Shown: one piece after another, positions 43,035 to 53,054 of the stretch | Layout of the letters: each line of letters starts with the position of its first letter | Position numbering within the stretch: position 1 is the stretch's first letter | NCBI RefSeq assembly: GCF_009650135.1 | Contig: NZ_CP045871.1 | Coordinates: 620,001-684,000, forward strand | Source of the DNA: Litorivicinus lipolyticus | GTDB lineage: Bacteria > Pseudomonadota > Gammaproteobacteria > Pseudomonadales > Litorivicinaceae | Direction: 5' to 3' | Length of the DNA stretch: 64,000 bases | Notes under the pieces: model-generated | What the model saw: only the letters and a program-made list of their open reading frames with translations | Database searches by the model: none | Told to the model about the DNA's origin: nothing | Position numbers and translations under genes: made by a program

Positions 43035-44837
43035 TCAGGACCGTGTGTCGTTCAAATCCAAGGTGAATTCAATGCTGTCCAAGCGGGTTTCGCCGGGCAG
43101 GGGGGTTAGCCCCATATCGATCTCGCCTAAATCCTCGGGTCGATCGTGCAGCGTGGCCGGTGCGGCCGGGGTCGGGATGCTGTGGCTTTGCCCAAGCGCC
43201 GCCAACAGCGTTGGGTTGGACGCCCAGCGAGCCTTGCTTGTGGTGACAAATTCGTCCAGTTCATCCGGGCGAAAGCGCGCCAACACGTCATTTTTGCGCG
43301 CCACGATGCGTGGATCCGTGCGGTTGTCGTCGCGCTCGATGACGTCATCTAAGACGCGGATGGCCTGGTCAATTTGGCTGTAGCCGACCCACACCGCACA
43401 GGTCTCCAGTAGCTCCGATGTGCCGCCGAAGGGCGGGCGCGGTGTCGCCGCCATGGGCTGTGCTGGGGCCTCCTCAAACACCGGCGCCGGCTCCGCCAGT
43501 TCGGCCGCGGGTACAAAGCGTGTTTTGCTGCGACGGCCCCAGGCAAACCAGCCCAGCAGGGCAGTTAACAGTGCACCTAAGCCGCTTTGAGCCCAGGGGT
43601 TGGTCAAGTTGTCTTGGGCCAACACGGCAATGGTCTTGATCGTGTTGGCGGCTGGGGCGGCTGCGGCCGGGCTGGCTTTGGTGATGCTGGCGATCGGAGT
43701 CGCCGGGGCCGATGGAGCCACGGCGACGGGTGCCAAGGGTGCCAAGGGTGCGACGGGCGCAATTGGCAATGCAGCGGTCACCAAGTCATCAGCGACATCG
43801 ACGTCATCAGCAACCATCGCGCTGGCAGCGGGATTCGGCGTTGCCACGGGCAGCGGCGTCAGTGCTGTACCGGTGGCCTCGGCAATCAGGTTGCCGACCT
43901 CGGTGCGCGACGCGTTGTTGGCCTGTAATTGGGCCAACTGCAGCTCCAAGGTTTGAATGCGTTGGCGCAGGTATTCGGTTTCGGTGTCCTCGACCAGCGT
44001 GTTTTGGGTGACCAGGCGCAAGCCACCGCTGGCGCTCGTTTCCAAGGCAACGCCGGGCAACTCTACATCCGCTTGGTCCGCCACCAGGGTCGGGGTATTG
44101 GGCGCCGGCAGGCTCGGCAACCGCAGCTCAGCACCGGCGCGAATCAGGTTGATGTTGCCGTTAATGAACGCCGAGGGGTTCAATTCAAACAGGGCTTGGG
44201 TGAAAGCGCCGACGTCCGCGGCGAAGGTGGGATCAAAGTAGCGACGTGCAATCCGGCCCAAGGTGTCGCCCGACTTAACGACCACCTCGCGGGTATTGCT
44301 CAGCGCTTGCTCGACCACATCCGCAGCTTTGACGACGGCAGGTTTTGTAGCGATCGGCTTGTCGGGTTTGGCAAAGGGTTTGACGGTGTCGGCCAAACCA
44401 AAATTGGGCAGGTCAAATTTGGCCGCGCTGGCGGCGGTCGGTAAATCCAGCAACAGCGCGTATTCGCGTGTCAGGCTGCCATCGTTCCAGTCGCCACGGA
44501 CCAAGAACAGCATGAAGGGTTCGCGCACCGGTTGGTCGGTTTGGATGTAAAGGTAACGCCCGTTGGGGTCGACATCGAAGGTCATGTTGGCCAGCGCATC
44601 GGCTCGTTGAATTCCGGCGCGCTCGAACGCTTCGCGCGATGCCAGGGTTGTCACCAAGGACGCCAGGGCATCGGCGCTGGCGCCACGAATTTGCACACGG
44701 GCCTTGAGTGGCTGATCCAGGTACGACCCAATTTCGATGTCGCTCAGCCGCAAGGCATGTGCGTTGGCGGCCATGGCCAAGGCAATGGCGACGCTCAAAC
44801 CGCGCAGGGCTGGCGCCTTTTGTAAGATCCGTTTCAA
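43035..44837 (-). CDS. FimV/HubP-like polar peptidoglycan-binding protein
   Basis: A 600-residue protein with a signal peptide (MKRILQKAPALRGLSVAIAL and ANAHA). The FimV N-terminal domain follows (LRLSDIEIGSYLDQPLKARV, residues about 29-150), then a LysM domain (VVKSGDTLGRIARRYFDP, about 185-245). Next come a coiled-coil stretch (TEYLRQRIQTLELQLAQLQA), an Ala/Pro-rich segment, one membrane helix (GLGALLTALLGWFAW) and a cytoplasmic C-terminal helical FimV domain. It is shorter than Pseudomonas FimV (about 900). FimV organises poles, twitching motility and second messengers. pilU in the same window is consistent. Confidence 0.88.
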   Translation of the reverse strand: MKRILQKAPALRGLSVAIALAMAANAHALRLSDIEIGSYLDQPLKARVQIRGASADALASLVTTLASREAFERAGIQRADALANMTFDVDPNGRYLYIQTDQPVREPFMLFLVRGDWNDGSLTREYALLLDLPTAASAAKFDLPNFGLADTVKPFAKPDKPIATKPAVVKAADVVEQALSNTREVVVKSGDTLGRIARRYFDPTFAADVGAFTQALFELNPSAFINGNINLIRAGAELRLPSLPAPNTPTLVADQADVELPGVALETSASGGLRLVTQNTLVEDTETEYLRQRIQTLELQLAQLQANNASRTEVGNLIAEATGTALTPLPVATPNPAASAMVADDVDVADDLVTAALPIAPVAPLAPLAPVAVAPSAPATPIASITKASPAAAAPAANTIKTIAVLAQDNLTNPWAQSGLGALLTALLGWFAWGRRSKTRFVPAAELAEPAPVFEEAPAQPMAATPRPPFGGTSELLETCAVWVGYSQIDQAIRVLDDVIERDDNRTDPRIVARKNDVLARFRPDELDEFVTTSKARWASNPTLLAALGQSHSIPTPAAPATLHDRPEDLGEIDMGLTPLPGETRLDSIEFTLDLNDTRS

Positions 44838-44935
44838 CTGGGTATCACCGTTACCGCATTACATGTCCCTAAGCCTAGGACAGATGCCCAGTTGCGCCAG
44901 CACCAAAACGATCTAAGTGCTTGGATCTAGTACCT

Positions 44936-46090
44936 TTAGGCTGTTTGTGGGCGAGGCCGGATCAGGGCGATCAATGCGACCACAATTGCGACCGGTATCA
45001 GCATTACGATGTTCAGGCTTTGCCAGCCCAACCAGCCTTCCAGTGGGGCCGCGAACAGCACCGCCAAGGCGGTGAAGCCGAACACCAAGGTCTCGTTCAA
45101 GGCCTGACCGCGGGCGCGCTCGCTCGGCGCCAGCGCTTCGCCGACTGAGCGAGTCGCGCCAAGAAACAAAAAGTTCCAGCCAGCGCCCAGCAGCACCAGT
45201 GCCAGGACAAAGTCCAGGTAGCTTTGGCCGATTTGAGCCAACACCGAGCAGCCAAGGTACATCAGTGCGCCTACCAGCATGATCGGGCGGGTGCCAAAGC
45301 GCGTCATCAGTGATCCGGTGATGAAGCTGGGGCCGAACATGGCGACCACATGCCATTGGATGACGATGCCGACTTGGCCGAACTCAAAGCCCAGTCGGTC
45401 CATCGCCAAGGTGGTCACATTCATCAGCAGTGCCATCACCGAATAGCTGGTGACGCCGGCGATCACAGCCACGATCAGGACCGGGTCGCGGATCAATTGA
45501 GCAAGGTCACGGCCGCCTTTGGGTGGCAGGTCGGCGCGTCCGACCTTGAGCCCCCACAGCAGCACAAAAGACACCACGAACATCAAGCCCATGGCTAGGT
45601 AGGCGCCCTCAAAAGTTACCGCCATGATGTCGCGGCCGATAATGCTGGCCTGGGGGCCTAAAAACGCCGCAATCACGCCGCCGAACATGACCCAGCCCAG
45701 GGCGCGTGCACGCTGCGGTTCGGGGACGACTTCTTGGGCGGCGAAGCGGTAATACTGTCCAAAAGCGTTGGCCGCACCGGCCAATGTCGAGGCAATACAT
45801 AGCGCCATGAAACTTTCATAGACCATGGCCCAGGCACCGGCGCCACCGGCGGCGGCACCCAAGGCGGCCCCGACCATAAAGCCGTTGCGCCGGCCGACCC
45901 GCGCCATCAATAAGCTGGCGGGGGTGGTCGCCATTAACAGGCCAATAAACTGCAAACTGACCGGCAGCGTGATCCAGGCAATGCCCGGGGCGATCGGTTT
46001 AGAGGCCAACGCGGTGATGCTGACCAGCACCGTCATGGCGCTGCCAAGCAGGGCCTGACAGGCGACCAGCCGTGCCAAATCAGGCTTCAT
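44936..46090 (-). CDS. MFS transporter
   Basis: A 384-residue protein with twelve hydrophobic segments, an MFS loop (LLMARVGRRNGFMVGAALG) and a mid-protein repeat of the motif (SLMTRFGTRPIMLVGALMYL). The first 11 bp overlap the end of the patB-like gene, making it the last gene of the ettA-eamA-patB-MFS operon. Its substrate is unknown. Proximity to a second exporter-type protein (EamA) and a C-S lyase suggests amino-acid or sulfur-compound handling, which is inference. Confidence 0.85.
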   Translation of the reverse strand: MKPDLARLVACQALLGSAMTVLVSITALASKPIAPGIAWITLPVSLQFIGLLMATTPASLLMARVGRRNGFMVGAALGAAAGGAGAWAMVYESFMALCIASTLAGAANAFGQYYRFAAQEVVPEPQRARALGWVMFGGVIAAFLGPQASIIGRDIMAVTFEGAYLAMGLMFVVSFVLLWGLKVGRADLPPKGGRDLAQLIRDPVLIVAVIAGVTSYSVMALLMNVTTLAMDRLGFEFGQVGIVIQWHVVAMFGPSFITGSLMTRFGTRPIMLVGALMYLGCSVLAQIGQSYLDFVLALVLLGAGWNFLFLGATRSVGEALAPSERARGQALNETLVFGFTALAVLFAAPLEGWLGWQSLNIVMLIPVAIVVALIALIRPRPQTA

Positions 46091-47210
46091 CGATAACCCC
46101 GGCCAGTCGCATCAGGGCCTGATCCAGCAACTCGGCCGAGCAGGCCAGGTTAAAGCGCAAAAAGCCGGGTTTGCCGTAGGCCGCACCGTCATCCGGCCCG
46201 ACCCCGGCGGCGACACAGTCCGCGTGCAGGGTCGGGCGGTTCAAAGCTCGGCAATCGATCCAGGCCAAATAGGTACCTTCCATGCGTGCCATGGTCAGCG
46301 CCGCTCGCGGCGCAATGAAACGCAGCAGTCGAGCGCGTTGGGCGCGCAGGTGATCGAGCAATTCAGCGCGCCACGGACCGCCGTGTTGATAGGCGGCAAT
46401 GCTGGCGTGCCAGGCCAGGTTGGTGATGTCAGGGTAGCCCATCAGTGCGTGGGTAAATTTGGCCCGCAAGGCCGGGTTGGGGATGACGACAAACGCTAAT
46501 GGCAGTCCGGCGATGTTCCAGGTCTTGGTGCCGGCAAGGATGCTGACACCCCAGTCCGGTGAGACCTTGGCCATCGGCACGTGGGCAATAGGATCCAAGA
46601 TCAGATCGGCCCAAATTTCGTCGGACACCATGACCGTATGGTGTGCGGCGCAGGCATCCGCGATGCGCTGTAATTCGGCTTCGCGGTAGACCGCGCCACC
46701 AGGGTTGTGAGGGTTGCACAGCAAGGCGACGCCGGCGTTCTGCGGTTGTTCCAACGCCCGCTCGAAGGCGTCCAGGTCGATCAGACTGCGGCCGTCGTCG
46801 GTGTCGACCATGTCAACACCGTGGGCGCTGTCGCCGCTGATGCCGGGCACTCTCGGAAAGCTGTGGTAAACCGGCGTGGGCGTGACCACTTGGCCGTTGC
46901 CGGTCGAAAATGCGCGGTTGGCCGCGAACTGTGCGGGCACCACGCCGGCGACCGGCACAATCCACTCGGCCTCGACCGCCCAGTCGTATTCGCGCGCAAA
47001 GTGCGCGCGCACTACGTCCATGGCGTTGGCTGGCGGGTGGTCATAGCCAAAAATACCGTGTGCGACCCGTGCCTCGATCGCCGCTTGGATCGGCTCGGCG
47101 ATGGTGCAGTCCATGTCCGCGACCGGCAATGGCAGCACATCGGGGGCAAAACGGGCCCATTTTTTACTGTTCCAGTCACGGCGTTGGCCGACATTTGCAA
47201 AGTTAAGCAC
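46080..47210 (-). CDS. PatB/MalY-type PLP-dependent C-S beta-lyase/aminotransferase
   Basis: The 376-residue fold-type I PLP enzyme has the PatB/MalY signature: PLPVADMDCTIAEPIQAAI, GIFGYDHPPA, CNPHNPGGAVYREAEL, SDEIWADLIL, the PLP lysine in SILAGTKTWNIAGLPLAFVV and RFNLACS. It would cleave cystathionine or Cys conjugates, or transaminate. The GTG at 47210 is preferred because GGAGAA lies 6 bases upstream; it overlaps the eamA stop by 8 bp. An ATG at 47246 lies further inside eamA. Confidence 0.88.
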   Translation of the reverse strand: MLNFANVGQRRDWNSKKWARFAPDVLPLPVADMDCTIAEPIQAAIEARVAHGIFGYDHPPANAMDVVRAHFAREYDWAVEAEWIVPVAGVVPAQFAANRAFSTGNGQVVTPTPVYHSFPRVPGISGDSAHGVDMVDTDDGRSLIDLDAFERALEQPQNAGVALLCNPHNPGGAVYREAELQRIADACAAHHTVMVSDEIWADLILDPIAHVPMAKVSPDWGVSILAGTKTWNIAGLPLAFVVIPNPALRAKFTHALMGYPDITNLAWHASIAAYQHGGPWRAELLDHLRAQRARLLRFIAPRAALTMARMEGTYLAWIDCRALNRPTLHADCVAAGVGPDDGAAYGKPGFLRFNLACSAELLDQALMRLAGVIDEA

Positions 47211-48096
47211 GGGCTTTTCTCCAATGGTGAACCGGTAGCAAGGCAATCAATAGGCCGCTGGCAATTAAGGCCGCACCGATCCAGTGGTGGGCGGCCATGG
47301 TTTCGTCCAGGACCTGGGTGGCCAGGGCCAAGCCGAAGACCGGCATCAAGTGAATCATCTGGCCGCCGCGAGCCGCACCGACGCGGGCCATGCCGGCGTT
47401 CCAGCACAGGTACGCCAGCAGCGATGGGAATACGGCAAAGAAGGCGACCGCACTCATCAGCCTCGGGGTCAGCGTCATCGGCGCTTCGTCAAAGGGATTC
47501 CACAGCCCTAACCCTGTCAGCACTACGACGCCGATGCTGGCGGACAGCCCCAAAAAAGCGACCGGGTCCAGCTCACTCGGTCGAAACCGCAGGAACAGCG
47601 AATACACGGCCCACACCACCGAACTGGTTAAGATCCACAAATCACCGGTGGTGAAACTGAGGGCGGCGAGGCGCTCGAACTGGCCCTGGCTGATCAGCCA
47701 GGCGACCCCGATGCATGACACCGTAATACCGGCAAGGCTCCGCCGGCTGGGCACTTCGCGCAGCACCAGGGCACCAATCGCAATGATCAGGACCGGGATC
47801 GAGCTGTTGATCAACAGCGCATTGGTGGCCGTGGTGGTCTGAAGACCGATGTACAGCAAGGTGTTGAAACTGGCGACCGAAAAAATCGCCAGAAATACCA
47901 GCAAGCCGATGTGCTGACGGATCAGTGCGCGTTGACGCCACATGCGCGGCGCGGCGAACGGAATAATGATCGCCAGCGCCAGCGACCAACGCCACAGGCT
48001 CATGGTAATCGGGCCGATTTCGCCGGCGATCAAACGGCCGACGACGAAGTTGCCTGCCCAAAATAAGGCCGAGCAGGCTAGCAATAACCAGGCCAT
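47203..48096 (-). CDS. EamA-family drug/metabolite transporter
   Basis: The 297-residue membrane protein shows ten helices in two EamA repeats. Repeat 1 contains ALFWAGNFVVGRLIAGEIGP and LGLQTTTATNALLINSSIPV; repeat 2 contains VVWAVYSLFLRFRP and VFGLALATQVLDE. Its start codon directly follows the ettA stop, and its end overlaps the patB start. DMT proteins of this type export amino acids or metabolites; substrate unknown. Confidence 0.9.
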   Translation of the reverse strand: MAWLLLACSALFWAGNFVVGRLIAGEIGPITMSLWRWSLALAIIIPFAAPRMWRQRALIRQHIGLLVFLAIFSVASFNTLLYIGLQTTTATNALLINSSIPVLIIAIGALVLREVPSRRSLAGITVSCIGVAWLISQGQFERLAALSFTTGDLWILTSSVVWAVYSLFLRFRPSELDPVAFLGLSASIGVVVLTGLGLWNPFDEAPMTLTPRLMSAVAFFAVFPSLLAYLCWNAGMARVGAARGGQMIHLMPVFGLALATQVLDETMAAHHWIGAALIASGLLIALLPVHHWRKARA

Positions 48097-49764
48097 TTAG
48101 TCGCTCATTTTGCGGTATTTGACGCGCGTTGGCTGAAGGTCGCCCAGGCGTTTCTTGCGGTCCGCTTCGTACTCGGTGTAGTTGCCTTCAAAGAAGTTGA
48201 CGCTGGAATCACCTTCGTAGGCCAGGATGTGCGTGCTGATGCGATCGAGGAACCAACGGTCGTGTGAAATCATGATCACCACACCCGGGAAGGCCAATAC
48301 CGCTTCTTCGAGTGCGCGCAGGGTTTCCACGTCCAAATCGTTGGTCGGTTCGTCCAACAGCAACACGTTGCCGCCTTGCTTTAAGGTGTTGGCCAGGTGC
48401 AAACGGTTACGCTCACCGCCGGACAGGTCCTTGACCCATTTTTGCTGGTCCTGGCCCTTAAAGTTAAAGCGACCCAGGTAGGCGCGCGAACTGATCTGGT
48501 AGTTGCCGACCGTGATCATGTCCATGCCATCGCTGACTTCTTCCCACACGGTCTTGTTGCCGTCCAGGTTGTCGCGCGATTGATCGACGTAACCGAGCGT
48601 GACGGTTTCGCCGACGGTGACGGTGCCCGTGTCGGGCTGTTCGTCGCCGGTGATCAGCTTAAACAGGGTCGATTTACCGGCACCGTTACCACCGATAACA
48701 CCGACAATCGCGCCGCGCGGCACGTCCAGGTTCAAATCGCTGAACAGGGACTTATCGCCGAAGGACTTGCTGACGTTTTCCAGCTTGATGACGTTTTCAC
48801 CCAAACGCGGTCCCGGCGGAATATAGATTTCCTGGGTTTCGTTGCGGGTCTGGGTTTCTTGGCTCGATAGCTCTTCGAAGGCCTTCAAACGGGCCTTGGA
48901 TTTTGACTGACGGCCTTTGGCGTTCGAGCGTACCCATTCCAATTCGCGTTTGATCGATTTGGCACGGGCGTCCTCGGACTTGGATTCGCGCTCCAAACGG
49001 GCTTCTTTTTGTTCCAGCCAGTTGGAGTAGTTGCCCTCGTAAGGAATGCCGTGACCACGGTCCAATTCCAGAATCCAGCTGGCCGCGTTGTCCAGGAAGT
49101 AGCGGTCGTGGGTAATGGCGACCACGGTGCCGGGGAATTCGGCCAGAAACTGTTCCAGCCAGCCGACGGATTCCGCATCCAAGTGGTTGGTAGGTTCGTC
49201 CAGCAACAACATGTCCGGTTTGGACAGCAGCAAGCGGCACAGCGCGACGCGGCGCTTTTCACCGCCGGACAGCGTGGTCACATCCGCATCCCATGCCGGT
49301 AGGCGCAGCGCATCCGCGGCACGCTCCAGCGTGCGTTCCAATTCCCAGCCACCGGCGGCATCGATTTGGTTCTGCAAGTCGCCTTGCTCGCCCAACAAAT
49401 CGTTCATTTCGTCGTCGCTCATGGGCTCGGCGAAACGGTTACTGATTTCGTCGAAACGGGTCAGCATCGATTTGACTTCGTGGACGCCTTCTTCGACGTT
49501 GCCACGCACGTCCTTGGTCGGGTCCAGCTGTGGCTCTTGCGGCAGGTAGCCCACGCGCAGGTCCGGCTGCGGGCGCGCTTCACCGTTAAATTCGGTGTCG
49601 ACGCCGGCCATGATTTTAAGCAGTGATGACTTACCAGAGCCGTTCAGACCCAACACGCCAATTTTGGCGCCGGGGAAGAAACTCAAGCTGATGTCTTTGA
49701 GAATTTGACGTTGCGGGGGAACCGTTTTCGAAACACGGTTCATGGTGTAAACGTATTGCGCCAT
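48097..49764 (-). CDS. ettA: Energy-dependent translational throttle protein EttA
   Basis: The 555-residue ABC-F protein starts [20 protein letters not shown], as in EttA. It has two ABC domains (Walker [10 protein letters not shown] and GGNGAGKST; signatures [14 protein letters not shown] and [13 protein letters not shown]) joined by the charged linker that contacts the ribosomal P-site tRNA ([20 protein letters not shown] region). EttA gates elongation at low ATP. The ATG at 49764 follows AGGA; the upstream extension is antisense to ada and is not used. Head of the eamA-patB-MFS operon. Confidence 0.96.
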   Translation of the reverse strand: MAQYVYTMNRVSKTVPPQRQILKDISLSFFPGAKIGVLGLNGSGKSSLLKIMAGVDTEFNGEARPQPDLRVGYLPQEPQLDPTKDVRGNVEEGVHEVKSMLTRFDEISNRFAEPMSDDEMNDLLGEQGDLQNQIDAAGGWELERTLERAADALRLPAWDADVTTLSGGEKRRVALCRLLLSKPDMLLLDEPTNHLDAESVGWLEQFLAEFPGTVVAITHDRYFLDNAASWILELDRGHGIPYEGNYSNWLEQKEARLERESKSEDARAKSIKRELEWVRSNAKGRQSKSKARLKAFEELSSQETQTRNETQEIYIPPGPRLGENVIKLENVSKSFGDKSLFSDLNLDVPRGAIVGVIGGNGAGKSTLFKLITGDEQPDTGTVTVGETVTLGYVDQSRDNLDGNKTVWEEVSDGMDMITVGNYQISSRAYLGRFNFKGQDQQKWVKDLSGGERNRLHLANTLKQGGNVLLLDEPTNDLDVETLRALEEAVLAFPGVVIMISHDRWFLDRISTHILAYEGDSSVNFFEGNYTEYEADRKKRLGDLQPTRVKYRKMSD

Positions 49765-49832
49765 GACATTCCTGTGGTGCGGGATCAAAAAATGGGTGGT
49801 TTGGGGCAATACTTTGGCGGCAGACTGCGCGC

Positions 49833-50870
49833 ATGACAAGTAAATCCGAACAGGCGTGGGCCGTGGCCGGGCAGGTTGCACTGGCAACGCGCGATCCCAG
49901 TATCGACGGCCACCTGTGGTACGGCGTGATGACAACCGGGGTGTATTGCCGCATCAGTTGCCCATCGCCGGCGCCCAAACCAGACAACACGCGCTTTTTT
50001 AGTTCGCCAAGCGCGGCCTTGGCGGCCGGCTTTCGGGCCTGCAAGCGTTGCCACCCCGATCAATTGGTGCCGATGCCGCCTTACTTGGAGCGCGCCATGG
50101 GTGCGCTGGCCAAGGGCGTCAGTCCCACGCAAACCGCGGCACGTTTGGGCATCGCTCCGGCGACGCTGTCACGGGCGTTTAAACGCTGGCTGGGGTTCAG
50201 CCCAAAACAGTTGGAGCTGTTCGCTAAAACCGATCGCTTTAAGGCGCGCATGCTGGACGGGCAGGGCGTCATGCGGGCCGCTTTAGATGCCGGCTTTAAT
50301 GATGACAAGGCGCTGTATCGCAGCGCCAGCACCTACGTTGGTATGACGCCCGGTGCCTATGGTGGTGATCGGTTGCTGACCTTTGGCTTGGCCGCGGTGC
50401 CGCTAGGCTGGTTGTTAGTCGCAATGCACAGGCATGGTCTGGTGTTTGCCGGACTCGGCGGTACACCTGGCGAGGTTATGTTGGATTTGCTGCGGCGGTT
50501 TCCCAATGCGCGGCTGGCGCCGATGGACGAGGCGGCGGGTGACGCGCTACAAACGCTCAGCGGTCAACTGGCGGGTGGACCCTGGCAGTCGATACCGGTC
50601 GAGTTGGCCGCCACGGCGTTTCGATTGCGGGTGTGGCATGCGCTGCGTGACATCGCCCCGGGCCAGACCCTGAACTACGCCGAACTGGCGGCACGTTTAG
50701 ATTCGCCCACGGCGGCGAGGGCCATTGGCAGTGCTTGCGCCGCCAACCCGATTTGCCTCAGTATCCCGTGCCACCGTGTGCTGCCGAAATCCGGCGGTCT
50801 TGGTGGCTACTACTGGCGACCTTGGCGCAAAGCCTTCCTGTTGGCGCTGGAATCACGGAGCACGCAATGA
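49833..50870 (+). CDS. ada: Bifunctional regulator / O6-alkylguanine-DNA alkyltransferase Ada
   Basis: A 345-residue Ada with the Cys4 zinc domain (Cys39, Cys43, Cys70, Cys73 in VYCRISCP and [10 protein letters not shown]). An AraC-type helix-turn-helix follows (about 85-165, [20 protein letters not shown] and [11 protein letters not shown]). The C-terminal methyltransferase has the active loop [14 protein letters not shown] with Cys at about 313. It repairs methylphosphotriesters and O6-methylguanine and, once methylated, activates its own transcription. rarD overlaps its stop by 4 bp. Confidence 0.93.
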   Translation: MTSKSEQAWAVAGQVALATRDPSIDGHLWYGVMTTGVYCRISCPSPAPKPDNTRFFSSPSAALAAGFRACKRCHPDQLVPMPPYLERAMGALAKGVSPTQTAARLGIAPATLSRAFKRWLGFSPKQLELFAKTDRFKARMLDGQGVMRAALDAGFNDDKALYRSASTYVGMTPGAYGGDRLLTFGLAAVPLGWLLVAMHRHGLVFAGLGGTPGEVMLDLLRRFPNARLAPMDEAAGDALQTLSGQLAGGPWQSIPVELAATAFRLRVWHALRDIAPGQTLNYAELAARLDSPTAARAIGSACAANPICLSIPCHRVLPKSGGLGGYYWRPWRKAFLLALESRSTQ

Positions 50871-51766
50871 ACTCAGGCGGTATCGCGCTGGCCATGGTCA
50901 GCTTTTTTATGTGGGGCACCTTTCCGCTTTACTGGGTCAATACGGTCTCGGTGCCGGCGTTTGAAGTGCTGGCGCACCGCGGGTTTTGGATCGTGCCGGT
51001 GGTGCTGTTGGTGGTCACGGCACGGCGTCAGTGGCCGGCCTTGCGCGCCGCGTTTCGCTGGCCAAACTTACGTTGGCTGATGGTCAGTGCGGTGTTTATT
51101 GCGATTAACTGGGGCATGTATGTGTGGGCCGTGGCCGAGCAGCGCGTGACCGAGGCTGCGCTGGGGTACTACCTGACGCCGCTGTTGAACGTCGCCATGG
51201 GCGTGCTGCTGTTTGGCGAGCGCCTGAGCCGGTTAAAATACGTGGCGCTGGGTTTGGCTGCGGTTGGTGTGGCATCGGTGGCGGTATTGGGCGGACATTG
51301 GCCCTGGTTCGGCATTGTCGTCGGCATTAGCTTTGCCTGCTATTCCAGCACCCGAAAAATGGTCAAGGTCGAATCCTTGGTCGGTTTGACGGTCGAATCC
51401 TTGGTGTTGTTTCCGGTGTTTACGATTTGGCTGGCGCTGTTTGGTGACATCAAATGGGTGACCACGGAATCCACCGCTCCGTGGCTTATTTTGGGTGGCT
51501 TGATCACCGCGCTGCCGCTGTTGACCCACGTCGCTGCCGCCCGGCGAATCCCCTTGTCGTTGCTGGGAATGCTGTTTTTCACCGTGCCGACCTTGCAAAT
51601 GCTGTGCGGTGTGTGGGTCTTGGGCGAACCCTTTGGCTTCGCCCAAGGCATTGCCTTTGGCTTTATTTGGTTGGCGGTGGCGTTGTATGTCGCCGATGAG
51701 TACCGCCGTTCGCGCTCAAAGGTACGGCTCGACCAGGTAGCCGATCAGCCAGGCAAAACCGCCTAA
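50867..51766 (+). CDS. rarD: EamA-family protein RarD
   Basis: The 299-residue membrane protein begins [20 protein letters not shown] and carries the RarD pattern YWVNTVSVPAFEVLAHRGFW, NWGMYVWAVAEQRVTEAALG and YYLTPLLNVAMGVLLFGERL, with ten helices in all. The ATG at 50867 overlaps the ada stop and is preceded by GGAG. RarD was linked to chloramphenicol sensitivity in Pseudomonas; its transport substrate is unknown. Its last 51 bp overlap the convergent small membrane-protein gene. Confidence 0.92.
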   Translation: MNSGGIALAMVSFFMWGTFPLYWVNTVSVPAFEVLAHRGFWIVPVVLLVVTARRQWPALRAAFRWPNLRWLMVSAVFIAINWGMYVWAVAEQRVTEAALGYYLTPLLNVAMGVLLFGERLSRLKYVALGLAAVGVASVAVLGGHWPWFGIVVGISFACYSSTRKMVKVESLVGLTVESLVLFPVFTIWLALFGDIKWVTTESTAPWLILGGLITALPLLTHVAAARRIPLSLLGMLFFTVPTLQMLCGVWVLGEPFGFAQGIAFGFIWLAVALYVADEYRRSRSKVRLDQVADQPGKTA

Positions 51767-51910
51767 TACGATCACCACGCCCATCAAGCCGGCCATCATT
51801 AGCCAGGGCTTGAAGGGCTTGCGCTCGATCGTTCGGGTGCCGCTGTGGTTGTAGTCATCGATCGCTTTTAGCTGTTCGGCGGTGTATTCCGCCGGATCCC
51901 GTTCAGGCAT
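51716..51910 (-). CDS. Small membrane protein, DUF3094-like
   Basis: A 64-residue protein: a soluble N-terminus (MPERDPAEYTAEQLKAIDDY), the linker RTIERKPFKPWL and one membrane helix (MMAGLMGVVIVLGGFAWLIG). The ERKPFKPW motif before a single helix fits the DUF3094 family of gammaproteobacteria, function unknown. Its start overlaps the Ldh-family gene end by 8 bp, so it is the second gene of that leftward pair. Confidence 0.7.
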   Translation of the reverse strand: MPERDPAEYTAEQLKAIDDYNHSGTRTIERKPFKPWLMMAGLMGVVIVLGGFAWLIGYLVEPYL

Positions 51911-52949
51911 TCCAGTTCACTCCTACCAAGGCGCCAGCCTCGACCAGTGAGGCCCAGTTACCGTCGTCAAATTCTAAACCTGCGCTGCGTTCGGCCGTGC
52001 ACTGGCGTTCCGGGTCGCCCGGCAAGATTACCGGTTCTGTGCCTGCGGCTGCGGAACCGGTCACATGGGCCACCAGTTCGCGCATTTCCAGCGCCAAATA
52101 GTCCGCCGATGCCAGTCGTGATGGGTCGATGATAATCGACATCATGTTGTTGATGATGCCGCCGCGGCGCTCGTGGTGCGGGGCCAAACTGCCACCGCCG
52201 GTCATCACCCCGGCCAATATTTCGCACATTAAGCACAGCGCATAGCCTTTGTGATCGGCCAGTGGCGTCAACGCGCCCTTGGGTTCTTGCCACATCACGC
52301 TGGGTTGGTCGGACAGGTTGCCATCGTGGTCAATCACCGCGCCTTGAGGCACGGTTTTGCCGCCCAAATAGGCGACCCGGGTTTTACCCAGGGCAATTTG
52401 CGATGTCGCCATGTCCAATAGCACCGACCGGGTATCGCCCATGGCGGGCATGCCAAAACAAATCGGGTTGGTGCCAAACACCGCCTGCTTGCCACGAAAC
52501 GCGGCGACCATAGGCTGGTGATCGGTCACATTAACGAAGTGCAGGCTGATCATGCCGGCGTCCATGCATTGCTCGGCATAAGTGCCAATCCGGCCAATGT
52601 GGTGACATTGGCGCAACCCGATTAGGGCTACGCCATGTTCGACTGCGCGTTCGATGCCGCGCTGGATGGTTTCGCGCGCGATTCTCTGGCCGAAACCGCG
52701 GTGGCCATCAACGCCGAGCAGCGCGCCCGAATCGAGCGTGGTGGTGGCGGCTTGGTTGACCCTCAGTAAGCCGCTTTGAATGCCGGGCAAGTAGTTACTT
52801 AACATGCCGACACCGTGCGAGTCGTGGCCGGCCAAGTTGGCGCGCACCAAATGATCGGCGACGATAGCGGCTTCGTGGGCGTCGGAACCTGCGGCTTGCA
52901 GGGTCTTAATGACCAGGTCGGTCAATTTGGCAGGGCTGATCTGTGGCAT
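51903..52949 (-). CDS. Ldh-family (malate/L-lactate/sulfolactate-type) NAD(P)-dependent dehydrogenase
   Basis: The 348-residue protein belongs to the LDH2/MDG2 family (not Rossmann-fold lactate dehydrogenase): HLVRANLAGHDSHGVGMLSN with the conserved His, GLRQCHHIGRIGTYAEQC, VNVTDHQPMVAAFRGKQAVF and GTNPICFGMPA. Substrates in the family include malate, sulfolactate, ureidoglycolate and diketogulonate. AAGGAG precedes the ATG at 52949. No pathway neighbour identifies the substrate. Confidence 0.9.
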   Translation of the reverse strand: MPQISPAKLTDLVIKTLQAAGSDAHEAAIVADHLVRANLAGHDSHGVGMLSNYLPGIQSGLLRVNQAATTTLDSGALLGVDGHRGFGQRIARETIQRGIERAVEHGVALIGLRQCHHIGRIGTYAEQCMDAGMISLHFVNVTDHQPMVAAFRGKQAVFGTNPICFGMPAMGDTRSVLLDMATSQIALGKTRVAYLGGKTVPQGAVIDHDGNLSDQPSVMWQEPKGALTPLADHKGYALCLMCEILAGVMTGGGSLAPHHERRGGIINNMMSIIIDPSRLASADYLALEMRELVAHVTGSAAAGTEPVILPGDPERQCTAERSAGLEFDDGNWASLVEAGALVGVNWNA

Positions 52950-53054
52950 GCGGTCTCCTTGTGGGAGGGGAGTGTCGCGCAACCTTTGACGCGTGACAAA
53001 TGACGCACTGCGCAACCCCCGCTACACTGATGGCACGCTGAAACGAGGTCGACC

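Noticed and set aside
43600..43956. Plus-strand frame with collagen-like Gly-x-y pattern (GAKGAKGATGAIG)
   Set aside because: It is the antisense of the Ala/Pro-rich repeat in the FimV-like gene; the pattern follows from that codon composition.
46707..47654. Long plus-strand frame of 315 codons
   Set aside because: Antisense to the patB-like and eamA genes, which have clear motifs; composition is Arg- and Gly-rich as expected of a shadow frame.
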